NCBI RefSeq assembly: GCF_900539295.1
Contig: NZ_UQBH01000034.1
Coordinates: 1 to 21,501 of the forward strand
Reading direction: 5' to 3'
From: an uncultured Megasphaera sp.
GTDB lineage: Bacteria > Bacillota > Negativicutes > Veillonellales > Megasphaeraceae
DNA length: 21,501 bases
The notes below the pieces were generated by a model that searched no databases, was not told the DNA's origin, and worked only from the letters and a program-made list of their open reading frames with translations. Below, in pieces: positions 1-6,472 of the stretch (the first letter of the stretch is position 1; the number at the start of each line of letters is the position of its first letter). Both the position numbers and the translations under genes were made by a program.

Positions 1-80
1 AAGAAGGCTTGAATAGAAACGACGTCTCCGATCCCGAAGCCTGCATCAAAGCCTATAAATGGGAACCGGCTTATAAATAA
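1..80 (+). CDS. C-terminal end of an unidentified protein (partial)
   Basis: An open frame enters from the left edge (first full codon at 3) and stops with TAA at 78-80. The visible 25 residues read EGLNRNDVSDPEACIKAY followed by KWEPAYK. An intrinsic terminator starts about 40 bp after the stop on the same strand, which supports a real gene end here. The piece is too short to assign a family. The other two plus frames are closed by stops within the first 15 bases. Confidence 0.55.
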   Translation, partial: EGLNRNDVSDPEACIKAYKWEPAYK

Positions 81-120
81 GCCGCGATAGCAAGGCAATC
101 GAAACCTAAATAGAAAGATA

Positions 121-155
121 AAAAGCCATGGATTCATAAAAATCCACGGCTTTTT
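121..155 (+). terminator. Intrinsic terminator of the left-edge gene
   Basis: Stem AAAAGCC-A-TGGAT (121-133) pairs with ATCCA-C-GGC (142-150) and continues into TTTTT (151-155), around an 8-base loop. The A-run on the left arm lets it also act on minus-strand transcripts. Confidence 0.8.
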
Positions 156-203
156 CACGTCTAAAAATCAGCTTCAAATAAGCGGGAAAACCTTAACACC
201 AGA

Positions 204-225
204 AATTGTAATGGCCATTACAATT
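204..225. repeat. Perfect 22-bp palindrome
   Basis: AATTGTAATGG (204-214) is followed directly by its exact reverse complement (215-225). With no loop and no T-tract it looks more like a dimeric protein binding site than a terminator. It lies in a gene-free stretch between the left-edge gene and the exported protein at 429-977, so the controlled gene, if any, is unknown. Confidence 0.6.
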
Positions 226-240
226 CCACAAGCGTAGCCG

Positions 241-312
241 TCCCCTTTCGGGGATTAGGGTTCTTAACAGCACCCTTTACAGATGGCATAATTACGCCAT
301 CTGTAAGGGGTG
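241..312. repeat. Structured non-coding DNA: short hairpin plus a 17-bp hairpin
   Basis: TCCCC-TTTC-GGGGA forms a small hairpin at 241-254. At 271-287 a 17-base arm starting CACCCTTTACAG pairs with 296-312 (GCCATCTGTAAGGGGTG), one G-U pair only, around an 8-base loop. No T-tract follows on either strand, so it is not a canonical terminator. Such paired hairpins occur in ends of IS200/IS605-type elements, in REP-like units and in structured RNAs; I cannot tell which applies. No transposase remains nearby. Confidence 0.5.
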
Positions 313-428
313 CGGGCGGATTTTATATTGAAGGCAACCGAGTTGTTCCTATCATCTTTCAGGTCATTTCTATGATATTTTAACAGACACGGAAATTTCA
401 TCCCATCCGGGAGAATGAGCCCCTATGA

Positions 429-977
429 TTATTTCTTCGTAAAGGGCAGGATGATGCCGTCATTCACGGTTGTGTACTGCCCGTTTTGATAGGTCAGGAG
501 AATCCAGGCCGGAGTAGCTCCGCCGCCGGAGCGATGGACGACGAGTCCTCTGTAGCCATTTACGTTATTTTCGGTCATCAGGACCGGGGTCTGGATTAGG
601 GTCCATTTCTGCTGAATCTTCCACTTTCCTTTTTTATCCGGCAAGAGCCAAAACATGGTGTTGCCGCCGCTGCCGGATGTATAAGGTCCTACGGCGAGGA
701 CTAAGGCATCGGTGACACCGTCGTCATTGAGATCCATATACCGGTAGTAATAGGAAGTCTGTTTTTGCTGACTGGCAGGTATCTCCAGTTCGCGGCCGAT
801 GACGTCCTCGATAGGAGCATTCGATACGGCCGGCACCAGTTCTTTCCGAAGTTCAGCCGGAAAGACCATTGTTCCTTCGGTCTCGTGCAAGGCCCCATTG
901 CCATTGGCGCCGGCAACACCTGCCGACAGGACCAGGACCGTCATCAGGAAGGTGTGGAATAACCGCTTCAAATTCAT
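429..977 (-). CDS. Exported protein of unknown function
   Basis: 182 residues. The start begins with MNLKRLF and a hydrophobic stretch to about residue 22 ending in Ala-Gly-Ala, a typical Sec signal peptide with no lipobox cysteine. A modest ribosome binding site (AAAGGG) sits about 11 bases before ATG. The mature part carries YMDLNDDGVTDALVL around residues 80-94, an Asp-rich loop like the calcium-binding repeats of extracellular FG-GAP/EF-hand-like proteins, followed by a Gly-Ser rich segment and mostly beta-type sequence. Only one such loop is present, so this is not a full repeat protein. It lies downstream of an acetyltransferase on the same strand with a 232-bp gap, so probably has its own promoter. 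Function not recognised; an extracytoplasmic role is inferred from the signal peptide. Confidence 0.8.
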   Translation of the reverse strand: MNLKRLFHTFLMTVLVLSAGVAGANGNGALHETEGTMVFPAELRKELVPAVSNAPIEDVIGRELEIPASQQKQTSYYYRYMDLNDDGVTDALVLAVGPYTSGSGGNTMFWLLPDKKGKWKIQQKWTLIQTPVLMTENNVNGYRGLVVHRSGGGATPAWILLTYQNGQYTTVNDGIILPFTKK

Positions 978-1209
978 AGTATCACAACCCTTTTAGTAAA
1001 TATGCATCTTGATGCAGCACTTCTTATACAGCAACACGAACCGGATGGGCCCCAAATTCCCCTCTTTATCCTGAACATGATTGCGTAAAGCCTTGCTGCA
1101 GACAGACCGGATGCATTACAGCCGTCCACGTTTCACACATCAAGAGATGTTTATATGGTCATCAGATGACGTAAAAAATACCTTTTCAATCTTCCAAGTC
1201 TTTACGGGA

Positions 1210-1839
1210 TTATCGCAAAAGATATGTCGCCGCTGCTTTTTTATATTCGTCCCACTGTTTATGCCAGTTATCATGATCTTTTTCCGTAATGGGCCGGATG
1301 ACGCGGCAAGGGTTTCCGGCTGCGATGACGTGACTTGGGATGTCATGGGTCACGACAGAGCCTGAGCCGATGACGACGTCGTCGCCGATGGTGACGCCGG
1401 GGTTGATGACGACGTTGCCGCCGATCCAGACGTCAGAACCGATGGTGACAGGCTTGGCATATTCGAGGTTGGTATTGCGCACTTCGGCATCGATGGGATG
1501 ACCTGCCGTATAAATACTGACGTGAGGAGCCAAAAAGACGTTGTCTCCAAAGGTGACGTAATGCTCGTCTAAAATGGTGAGCCCTGTATTGGCGAAGAAG
1601 TGGCGGCCAAAGCGGATGCGGTCGCCGTGGTCGAAGTAGACCGGCGCCAACAAGACCATGTCATCGGGAGCCTCGGCAAAACACTTCTTCAGCTCTTCAA
1701 ATGCTTCGCGGTCATTCAAGTCATCGGAGGCATTGAAACGGCGCTGTGCCGCATGGACGCGCTCAAAACTCCCGTCCCCTACGGCAAAAGGATTATACAA
1801 TTTTTGAGCCATCATGCGCTCCCATTCCATCTGATTCAT
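1210..1839 (-). CDS. maa: Maltose/galactoside-type O-acetyltransferase
   Basis: 209 residues, the usual size for Maa/LacA/NodL enzymes, which move an acetyl group from acetyl-CoA to a sugar hydroxyl in the cytoplasm. The N-terminal Mac domain (about residues 5-60) is followed by a left-handed beta-helix of hexapeptide repeats (about 65-190), for example the stretch PVTIGSDVWIGGNVVINPGV. The catalytic histidine lies in TAGHP (His114). Ribosome binding site GAGGAAGG precedes ATG at 1839. It is 43 bp downstream of a small exported protein and may share its transcript. The sugar substrate cannot be read from sequence; maltose, galactosides or glucose are the known substrates of the family, so the symbol is a family-level choice. 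Confidence 0.9.
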   Translation of the reverse strand: MNQMEWERMMAQKLYNPFAVGDGSFERVHAAQRRFNASDDLNDREAFEELKKCFAEAPDDMVLLAPVYFDHGDRIRFGRHFFANTGLTILDEHYVTFGDNVFLAPHVSIYTAGHPIDAEVRNTNLEYAKPVTIGSDVWIGGNVVINPGVTIGDDVVIGSGSVVTHDIPSHVIAAGNPCRVIRPITEKDHDNWHKQWDEYKKAAATYLLR

Positions 1840-1882
1840 TACCTATCATTTCCTTCCTCATTTTCAGCGCCTTGCAAAAGGA

Positions 1883-2209
1883 TTACAATTTCCCCAAATC
1901 CTTCAAAGCATAAAAACCGCAGCTGGCCAGCTCTTCCAGATGAGACGGCTGCTGCACGCCGAAGGCCCATTGATGCCAATGGTCATCGTCTTCCTGCTTC
2001 CAAAAGCCCCAGTCCGAATCGGGGCGATTGTCATAGATAAAGGTATAGACAGCGCCGTCATCATCGATGACGTTAATGGCCGAACGGCTGTAGGATTTCA
2101 CCATGCCGAGGTTGACGGCCGACGTCAGGTCGGCATGATAGGCCGAGGCTATGCTCCCGATCAGTAAGGCCATGGAAAGGATGCCGGCCCGAAGAATGTA
2201 TCTTATCAT
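1883..2209 (-). CDS. Small exported protein of unknown function
   Basis: 108 residues from the ATG at 2209, chosen because AGAGGGG lies 6 bases upstream; the open frame extends further 5' to 2278 but that part has no ribosome binding site. The N-terminus MIRYILRAGILSMALLIGS ends in Ala-Ser-Ala before Tyr-His, a clear signal peptide. The mature protein (about 85 residues) is rich in Asp, Trp and His, with an acidic DDDHWHQW patch around residues 73-80. One cysteine only. It sits 87 bp downstream of another exported protein and 43 bp upstream of the acetyltransferase, so the three may be co-transcribed. No family recognised. Confidence 0.75.
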   Translation of the reverse strand: MIRYILRAGILSMALLIGSIASAYHADLTSAVNLGMVKSYSRSAINVIDDDGAVYTFIYDNRPDSDWGFWKQEDDDHWHQWAFGVQQPSHLEELASCGFYALKDLGKL

Positions 2210-2296
2210 AAAATCCCCTCTTTTCCAAAATGTCTGTCCCTGTCCGCATCCGTGCTGCCTTCCGTAAAATCCGGGCAAGCCCGAAACATTGCCGCA

Positions 2297-2926
2297 TCAC
2301 GGCTTCTGCGTACCGAGATAATCATAACCGACCCATTGATTGGCGTCAGACCACTTCAATTTATAATAGACAGGCGGAACCTGCTCTATCACATTCCAAT
2401 CGATGAACCACACATAGAGTGAACCTCCCTTTTCAAAGAGGCCTGATTGCAATTGTAACTCGCGGTGCTCCCTAAAATTATCGCTGTTGATATATTCGTT
2501 CATCTTGGTCCTGTCTTTATTAAGGCCCAATAGGTAGCTTCGATAGCGGGTATCCATCGAGTTCCAGCACAAGATTCCATAAAAATAGCGGCCCGTCGCT
2601 TCATCTTTATACTGAACAATAGTAAAGGCCCTGTAGGCATCAGGAGATTCCAGGGGCGTATCCATGGACCACCAGACGACATCGCCTTTCTTAGAACCGC
2701 CCTTATTGATGCACATGAAATGAACGGACTTATCGCCGTATACCCGGCCGCCGGCAAAGCGCACCATCTGCTTGCCCTCATAAAAATCGACGTGCGTCGA
2801 TAGATTAGCCGTCTTGGGAATTTTCAGCACGGCACGATCCACCTCAACCATATTCCCGGCCAAAACGCTCATACTGTAAAAGGCCAGCATCATCAACAGG
2901 AGTACCACTTTCCGAAACACCATCAT
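2297..2926 (-). CDS. Exported protein of unknown function
   Basis: 209 residues with signal peptide (MMVFRKVVLLLMMLAFYSMS, cleavage likely after VLA at about 23). Two adjacent ATG codons follow AGAGGTGG; the second (2923) has the better spacing, so the true start may be one codon later. The mature part is rich in aromatic residues and looks all-beta (repeated short strands around VVWW, RYFYGILCW and SLYVWFIDW). It resembles small secreted proteins found in Negativicutes in general style, but I do not recognise the family. It heads a same-strand set with the 108-residue exported protein and the acetyltransferase. A weak CGGG-CTTG-CCCG hairpin at 2271-2284 follows its stop and could reduce read-through. 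Confidence 0.8.
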   Translation of the reverse strand: MMVFRKVVLLLMMLAFYSMSVLAGNMVEVDRAVLKIPKTANLSTHVDFYEGKQMVRFAGGRVYGDKSVHFMCINKGGSKKGDVVWWSMDTPLESPDAYRAFTIVQYKDEATGRYFYGILCWNSMDTRYRSYLLGLNKDRTKMNEYINSDNFREHRELQLQSGLFEKGGSLYVWFIDWNVIEQVPPVYYKLKWSDANQWVGYDYLGTQKP

Positions 2927-3393
2927 CCACCTCTTTCGCTAAAAAATAACCCCCTCGTCACGACTCATATACTTCAAACATTTCGACAGTCGCAGAAAAA
3001 ATCCTGCCGGCCGGCAATGCGATTTACAGATACAAAGCCGCGCCCCTTGTTGTATTCGCAGGGCTTGTATGAGGGTAATCATCAATAATCAGGAAAATCT
3101 TCCAGCCGCTGCCAAAGGAGCTTCTTCATGGCTAAACCAAGAGTCCGCGAATATTCCGGAAAAGTGATTTTTAATCCCTTTTACCAAAGAAGACGTGTAT
3201 CTTCCTTACAATCAAAAAAGCCGATGCAGACATCACTGCCCCATGTCCGTATCGGCTCTTTTTATTGCGTCTCCCTCAAAGGGAAGGATTCCGCTTCTTG
3301 AAGGTGTATGTTTTATTTTTTCAGAATTTTTCGTAAAACTCCCTATCGCAAACCTTTGAAATCCTCCGTTTTATCGTATCGCTAATACAGCGA
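2927..3393. other. Intergenic region (467 bp)
   Basis: Separates the exported-protein set (minus) from the EamA transporter (minus). It holds the transporter's terminator at 3214-3263, a GCCGGCCGGC palindrome near 3007-3016, a small hairpin ATCGCT-AATAC-AGCGAT around 3379-3395 at the transporter stop, and a weakly supported 57-codon plus-strand frame (3128-3301). The promoter of the exported-protein gene should lie in 2930-3210, but I find no convincing -35/-10 pair. Confidence 0.6.
3214..3263 (-). terminator. Terminator of the EamA transporter, probably bidirectional
   Basis: AGCCGAT...GACAT (from 3219) pairs with ATGTC...ATCGGCT (3243-3257) with one mismatch and one G-U pair. On the minus strand it is followed by TTTTTT (3214-3219 read in reverse); on the plus strand by CTTTTT. 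It lies about 130 bp after the transporter stop codon, the only gene transcribed into it. Confidence 0.75.
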
Positions 3394-4269
3394 TTATTGG
3401 CGGCTTTTCCCGATCAGCCACTGAGAGGCTATGATGAGGGCGATGCCGACAAGGTTCGTCAGGTTCAGGATGTCGCCGGTGAGGCTCATGCCCAGGATGA
3501 CGGCCGCGGCTGTTTCTAAGGAGGCCAGGACGGGGACTTTACTCAGGTCATCGATTTGCTGAAGGCCCAGGTAATACAGGATATAGCCCAGGACGGTCGG
3601 GATAAGGGCATAGAAAAAGCCCATTCCCAAAATGGACGGCGTCATGACCATGAGCCCTCCTTGCCAAAGTATCCAACCGAAGAGGCAGATGGCAGCCCAA
3701 AAGAAACTCCACAGGCTCATGACGAAGGCGTCGGTACCGTGACCTGCGACCTTGCCGATAATAGCCGTCAGGCCATAACAGAGACCGGCTATGATTCCCC
3801 AGCCAAGGCCCCACAGGGAAAGATTGGCCAAGTCGAAGGTTCCGCCGGTAACGGCCAGGACGCAGCCGACGATGTTGATGGCCAGGGCCAATCCCTTTAA
3901 GGGTGTAATCTTTTCCTGAAAGAAGAGGGCTGAAAAGACGGCCGTAAAAACGGTGGCCACATTGAGCAGGACGGCGCTGAGGGACACACCGATGGAGGTG
4001 ACGGCCAGGCTGTAAAAAATATTATAGATACCGTGACAGATGAGGCCTAACAGGGCGCAGTAGGCCATGATGTTAGGCGTCACCTTCATCGAAGCCGGAC
4101 CGCTTCGCCAACAGACGAAGGCCACTAAGATGAGCCACGAAAAAAATACTCGTAAGAAGCTGATCCATTCGACAGATGCGCCGGCCCTTTCCATATACCA
4201 AATAAAGATGCCGATGGTCCCCCATAAGATACCGGCCAGCATGACCTGTCCATTTCCGTTGACCTTCAT
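3394..4269 (-). CDS. EamA/DMT-family inner-membrane transporter
   Basis: 291 residues starting at ATG 4269, chosen because GAAGGAGGG lies directly upstream; the open frame runs on to 4293 but its first codons are the ribosome binding site itself. About ten hydrophobic helices fall in two EamA repeats (roughly residues 8-137 and 149-285), as in RhaT/YdcZ/RarD-type drug/metabolite exporters. Glycine-rich helix starts such as LAGILWGTIGIFIWY and GLGWGIIAGLCYGLTAIIGK are typical. The protein would export (or import) a small metabolite; the substrate cannot be predicted. It is divergent from a LysR-type regulator across 112 bp, the usual arrangement for a LysR-controlled exporter, and has a good promoter at 4295-4323. 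Confidence 0.92.
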   Translation of the reverse strand: MKVNGNGQVMLAGILWGTIGIFIWYMERAGASVEWISFLRVFFSWLILVAFVCWRSGPASMKVTPNIMAYCALLGLICHGIYNIFYSLAVTSIGVSLSAVLLNVATVFTAVFSALFFQEKITPLKGLALAINIVGCVLAVTGGTFDLANLSLWGLGWGIIAGLCYGLTAIIGKVAGHGTDAFVMSLWSFFWAAICLFGWILWQGGLMVMTPSILGMGFFYALIPTVLGYILYYLGLQQIDDLSKVPVLASLETAAAVILGMSLTGDILNLTNLVGIALIIASQWLIGKSRQ

Positions 4270-4294
4270 CAGAATCCCTCCTTCTATGTACATT

Positions 4295-4323
4295 ATTATA
4301 GTCAGCTGTTATACTTAAGTAAA
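4295..4323 (-). promoter_or_regulatory. Sigma-A type promoter of the EamA gene with overlapping palindrome
   Basis: Read on the minus strand, TTTACT (4318-4323) and TATAAT (4295-4300) are spaced 17 bp. A palindrome TACTTAAGTA (4312-4321) covers the -35 box. A second inverted pair, ATAA-N12-TTAT, lies between 4327 and 4346. Either could be the site of the divergent LysR protein. Confidence 0.65.
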
Positions 4324-4381
4324 TCTATAATTCTTTCATGTTTTATATAGTATTACTTAATGAATAAGGTAAGGAGGTCCC

Positions 4382-5266
4382 ATGGATACTGCTCGTTATA
4401 AAGCCTTTTTAGCCGCCGCCGAAGGAGGCAGCTTTGCCGCGGCCGCCAAAGAAATGGACTACACCGTGTCCGGCGTCAGTCAGCTCGTGGCCGCCCTCGA
4501 AAAAGAACTCGGCTTCCCCTTGTTTCTCCGCAGCCGCCATGGCGTCACCTTGTCGCCAAACGGTGACATCATCCTGCCCCTGGCCCGTCAGCTCCTGGCC
4601 GAAGAGAAACGGATTGACGAGGTTTCGTCAGACATCCGCGGCCTGCTGACAGGGAGCCTCAACATCGCCGCCTATTCCAGTATAGCCACGCACTGGCTGC
4701 CTCGGGTTATCGGCCGCTTCCAAAAAGATTACCCCCAAATCAAGATCCATTTGATGGAAGGCATCCGTCAGGAAGTCACGGCCTGGCTCGACAACGGCGC
4801 GGCCGACATCGGTTTTCTCAGCTATCAAGAACCCATGCCTTACGACTGGATTCCCCTTTCTGACGATGAAATGGTCGCCGCCGTCCCGCCCGATCATGAC
4901 CTGGCGCCCAACGGGCCCTACCCTCTTTCCCGCTGCCAGGAAGAGACGGTCATCATGCCGGCTCTCGGAAAAGATGACGACGTATTGCACTTGCTGAAAA
5001 AAAATAATCTCCAGCCTCGTATCGGTTATACGACGCTGGAGAATGGAGCTGCTATTTCAATGGTCGAAGAAGGGCTCGGCATCTGTATCATGAACCGCCT
5101 CATTACCCGGAAACGAGTGACGTCAGCGGTCCTTCTGCCCCTCGATCCGCCAGCATCGATTACCCTCGGCATCGCCGTTCTTCCCGGCAACGCCGCCTCC
5201 CCTGCCGTCCGAAAATTTGCCCATTACGCCAAAGAGATTACAAAACGTCTACCAGGAGCTGAATGA
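4382..5266 (+). CDS. LysR-family transcriptional regulator
   Basis: 294 residues, the normal LTTR length. An N-terminal winged helix-turn-helix (residues about 3-62, with the sequence SFAAAAKEMDYTVSGVSQL and later LFLRSRHGVTLSPNG) is followed by a linker helix and a periplasmic-binding-like effector domain (about 90-288). The recognition helix VSGVSQLVAALEKELG departs from the more usual S-ala-QPAVS pattern but keeps the spacing. Ribosome binding site AAGGAGG stands 5 bases before ATG. Divergent from the EamA transporter, which it probably controls in response to the transported compound or a precursor. Its 3' end overlaps the convergent thiF gene by 29 bp, with no terminator between them. 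Confidence 0.93.
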   Translation: MDTARYKAFLAAAEGGSFAAAAKEMDYTVSGVSQLVAALEKELGFPLFLRSRHGVTLSPNGDIILPLARQLLAEEKRIDEVSSDIRGLLTGSLNIAAYSSIATHWLPRVIGRFQKDYPQIKIHLMEGIRQEVTAWLDNGAADIGFLSYQEPMPYDWIPLSDDEMVAAVPPDHDLAPNGPYPLSRCQEETVIMPALGKDDDVLHLLKKNNLQPRIGYTTLENGAAISMVEEGLGICIMNRLITRKRVTSAVLLPLDPPASITLGIAVLPGNAASPAVRKFAHYAKEITKRLPGAE

Positions 5267-6035
5267 TGAGATTGGCTTCGTGGGCCGCACAGATGGCAAC
5301 GCGGGGCGCCATGAGGCCTCGGCCGGGTTTGGCGTTTCTCGTCTGATCGCCGCAGACGTAAAAACGGTCCATGATTTTCTTGGTCTGAATCTCGTTGCTG
5401 TCGCCGTAGCCGGCCATGCCGGAAGCGGAGACGATATATTTATCGGGACACTGTTCCAACACGGTGTGGACCAGCATCGTCTTGGCATCGGGGTTGTCGA
5501 AGGCTTCACAGACGATTTGGTCATCCCGTAAGAGGTCGGCCGTATTGTCTTCGGTCATGCGCACGAAGTCCGTGCGGACGTTGATAAAGGGATTGATATC
5601 GGCAATCTGCCGGGCCAGGGCATCGGTCTTGCGTTGACCGAGGTCGCGGACCATGTAGGACTGGCGGTTCAGGTTGCTGGCATCGACGGTATCGAAGTCG
5701 ATGAGGTGCAGGTGCCCGACGCCGGTGCGGGCCAAATAGACGGCTGCATTGGAACCAAGGCCACCGAGACCGCAGATGGCAACCCGACCGGCACTGACCT
5801 TTTCATGGACTTTCGGCGTATGGCGGGAACACATCATAGCCTCCAAAGCTTCTTTCGGCGGCAGCCGGTCTTTCGGGATAAAATAGATTTCATCGCCGTC
5901 TTTTAAAGGCAAATTTTCTGTCGTCGCAAAGCCGTTGACGATGGTGATTTCCTGGCCCTTGCCATGGGCATGTTTCAATTCTTCTAACGAAGACCACGGG
6001 CCGTCGACGCGGGCCCCATTCAATAATAATTGCAT
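5238..6035 (-). CDS. thiF: ThiF family-2 E1-like adenylyltransferase with N-terminal ThiS-like domain
   Basis: 265 residues from ATG 6035 (AGAGGTGG 7 bases upstream). Residues 1-56 form a ThiS-like ubiquitin fold (VNGFATTENLPLKDGDEIYF at 33-52) that lacks the C-terminal Gly-Gly needed to carry sulfur. A linker with RHTP (71-74) leads into the Rossmann domain: GLGGLG (89-94), DFD (113-115) and NLNRQ (121-125) for ATP and Mg binding. This matches the firmicute ThiF group that adenylates the ThiS C-terminus in thiazole synthesis. The frame extends upstream to 6113 only because it runs through the leader hairpin. Oddities: no thiS, thiG or thiH beside it, no CxxC zinc pairs, and its promoter is followed by an intrinsic terminator. 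It could serve another sulfur carrier. Assignment to the family is firm, the pathway is not. Confidence 0.85.
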   Translation of the reverse strand: MQLLLNGARVDGPWSSLEELKHAHGKGQEITIVNGFATTENLPLKDGDEIYFIPKDRLPPKEALEAMMCSRHTPKVHEKVSAGRVAICGLGGLGSNAAVYLARTGVGHLHLIDFDTVDASNLNRQSYMVRDLGQRKTDALARQIADINPFINVRTDFVRMTEDNTADLLRDDQIVCEAFDNPDAKTMLVHTVLEQCPDKYIVSASGMAGYGDSNEIQTKKIMDRFYVCGDQTRNAKPGRGLMAPRVAICAAHEANLIIQLLVDVL

Positions 6036-6055
6036 CGTATCCACCTCTCGTGAGC

Positions 6056-6107
6056 AAAATAAAAACGCACGACGCCTGACACCTTGAGTGGTGTCCCCGT
6101 CGTGCGT
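6056..6107 (-). terminator. Intrinsic terminator in the thiF leader (attenuator or terminator of the upstream small gene)
   Basis: On the minus strand ACGCACGACG pairs perfectly with CGTCGTGCGT (10 bp), then a GG/AGG internal loop and a second 6-bp stem GACACC/GGTGTC closed by ACTCAA, followed by TTTTATTTT. The hairpin ends only about 20 bases before the thiF start and lies downstream of a consensus promoter (6125-6153). It therefore sits inside the thiF transcript. The loop region CACCACTC is complementary to the thiF ribosome binding site GAGAGGTG at 7 of 8 positions. Confidence 0.8.
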
Positions 6108-6124
6108 TTGCATTCTATGCTTGT

Positions 6125-6153
6125 AGTGTACTCGTTTTTATCGCAGGTGTCAA
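6125..6153 (-). promoter_or_regulatory. Consensus promoter for thiF, overlapping the stop codon of the small gene
   Basis: On the minus strand TTGACA (6148-6153) and TACACT (6125-6130) are separated by 17 bp. The -35 box includes the TGA stop of the 57-residue gene. Predicted transcript start is near 6118, giving a leader of about 80 bases that is mostly the terminator hairpin. Confidence 0.7.
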
Positions 6154-6323
6154 TCTTTCTTTTCAGCCTTATCTGCCTGTGCGCCTTCTTTCAGCCGTTT
6201 CAGCTCGCGCTGTTCTTCCGGCGGAAGGGACACGCCGCAGCATCCGCCTGTCGAATTGCTGGTATAGCCTTTCATAACTTCGCTGACGACATTTTTTAAT
6301 TTTTTAACGGAATCGACTACCAT
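6150..6323 (-). CDS. Small 57-residue protein with a Gly-Gly-Cys-Cys-Gly motif
   Basis: ATG at 6323 has an excellent ribosome binding site (GAGGGGGG, 7 bases upstream) and its own promoter (6391-6419); the stop is TGA at 6150. The protein begins MVVDSVKKLKNVVSEVMKGY, probably an amphipathic helix. The centre reads STGGCCGVSLPPEEQ (residues 24-38), followed by a charged Lys/Glu-rich tail. The only two cysteines are adjacent (28-29), which suggests a metal site, a vicinal disulfide or a redox/sulfur function, but this is inference. It has no signal peptide or membrane segment. It sits between nrdG and thiF on the same strand. I do not recognise the family. Confidence 0.8.
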   Translation of the reverse strand: MVVDSVKKLKNVVSEVMKGYTSNSTGGCCGVSLPPEEQRELKRLKEGAQADKAEKKD

Positions 6324-6390
6324 AATAAGCCCCCCTCAACGTCTGTATGACGTTACTAATGCAAGGAAATAAGAACGTCTATTTATACTT

Positions 6391-6419
6391 ATTATATCAA
6401 GAAAGGCTTATGGTGTAAA
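6391..6419 (-). promoter_or_regulatory. Promoter of the 57-residue gene
   Basis: Minus-strand TTTACA (6414-6419), 17-bp spacer, TATAAT (6391-6396). Transcript start near 6384, leaving a leader of about 60 bases. It lies between nrdG and the small gene, so the small gene need not depend on nrdDG read-through. Confidence 0.7.
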
Positions 6420-6472
6420 TCATATTAGCCAATAATCATTACTCTTTATGGTAAAAATCCGGAAAAGGCAGA

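Noticed and set aside
6061..6110. T-box-like antiterminator sequence (GTGGTGTCCCCG) on the plus strand
   Set aside because: No plus-strand gene follows for 10 kb, the T-tract is on the minus side, and no specifier stem is present.
6036..6113. 26-residue N-terminal extension of ThiF read through the leader hairpin
   Set aside because: No ribosome binding site at 6113, while AGAGGTGG supports the start at 6035 where the ThiS-like fold begins.
5940..6120. TPP riboswitch upstream of thiF
   Set aside because: The leader is only about 80 bases and lacks the conserved CUGAGA and ACCUGAUCU segments.
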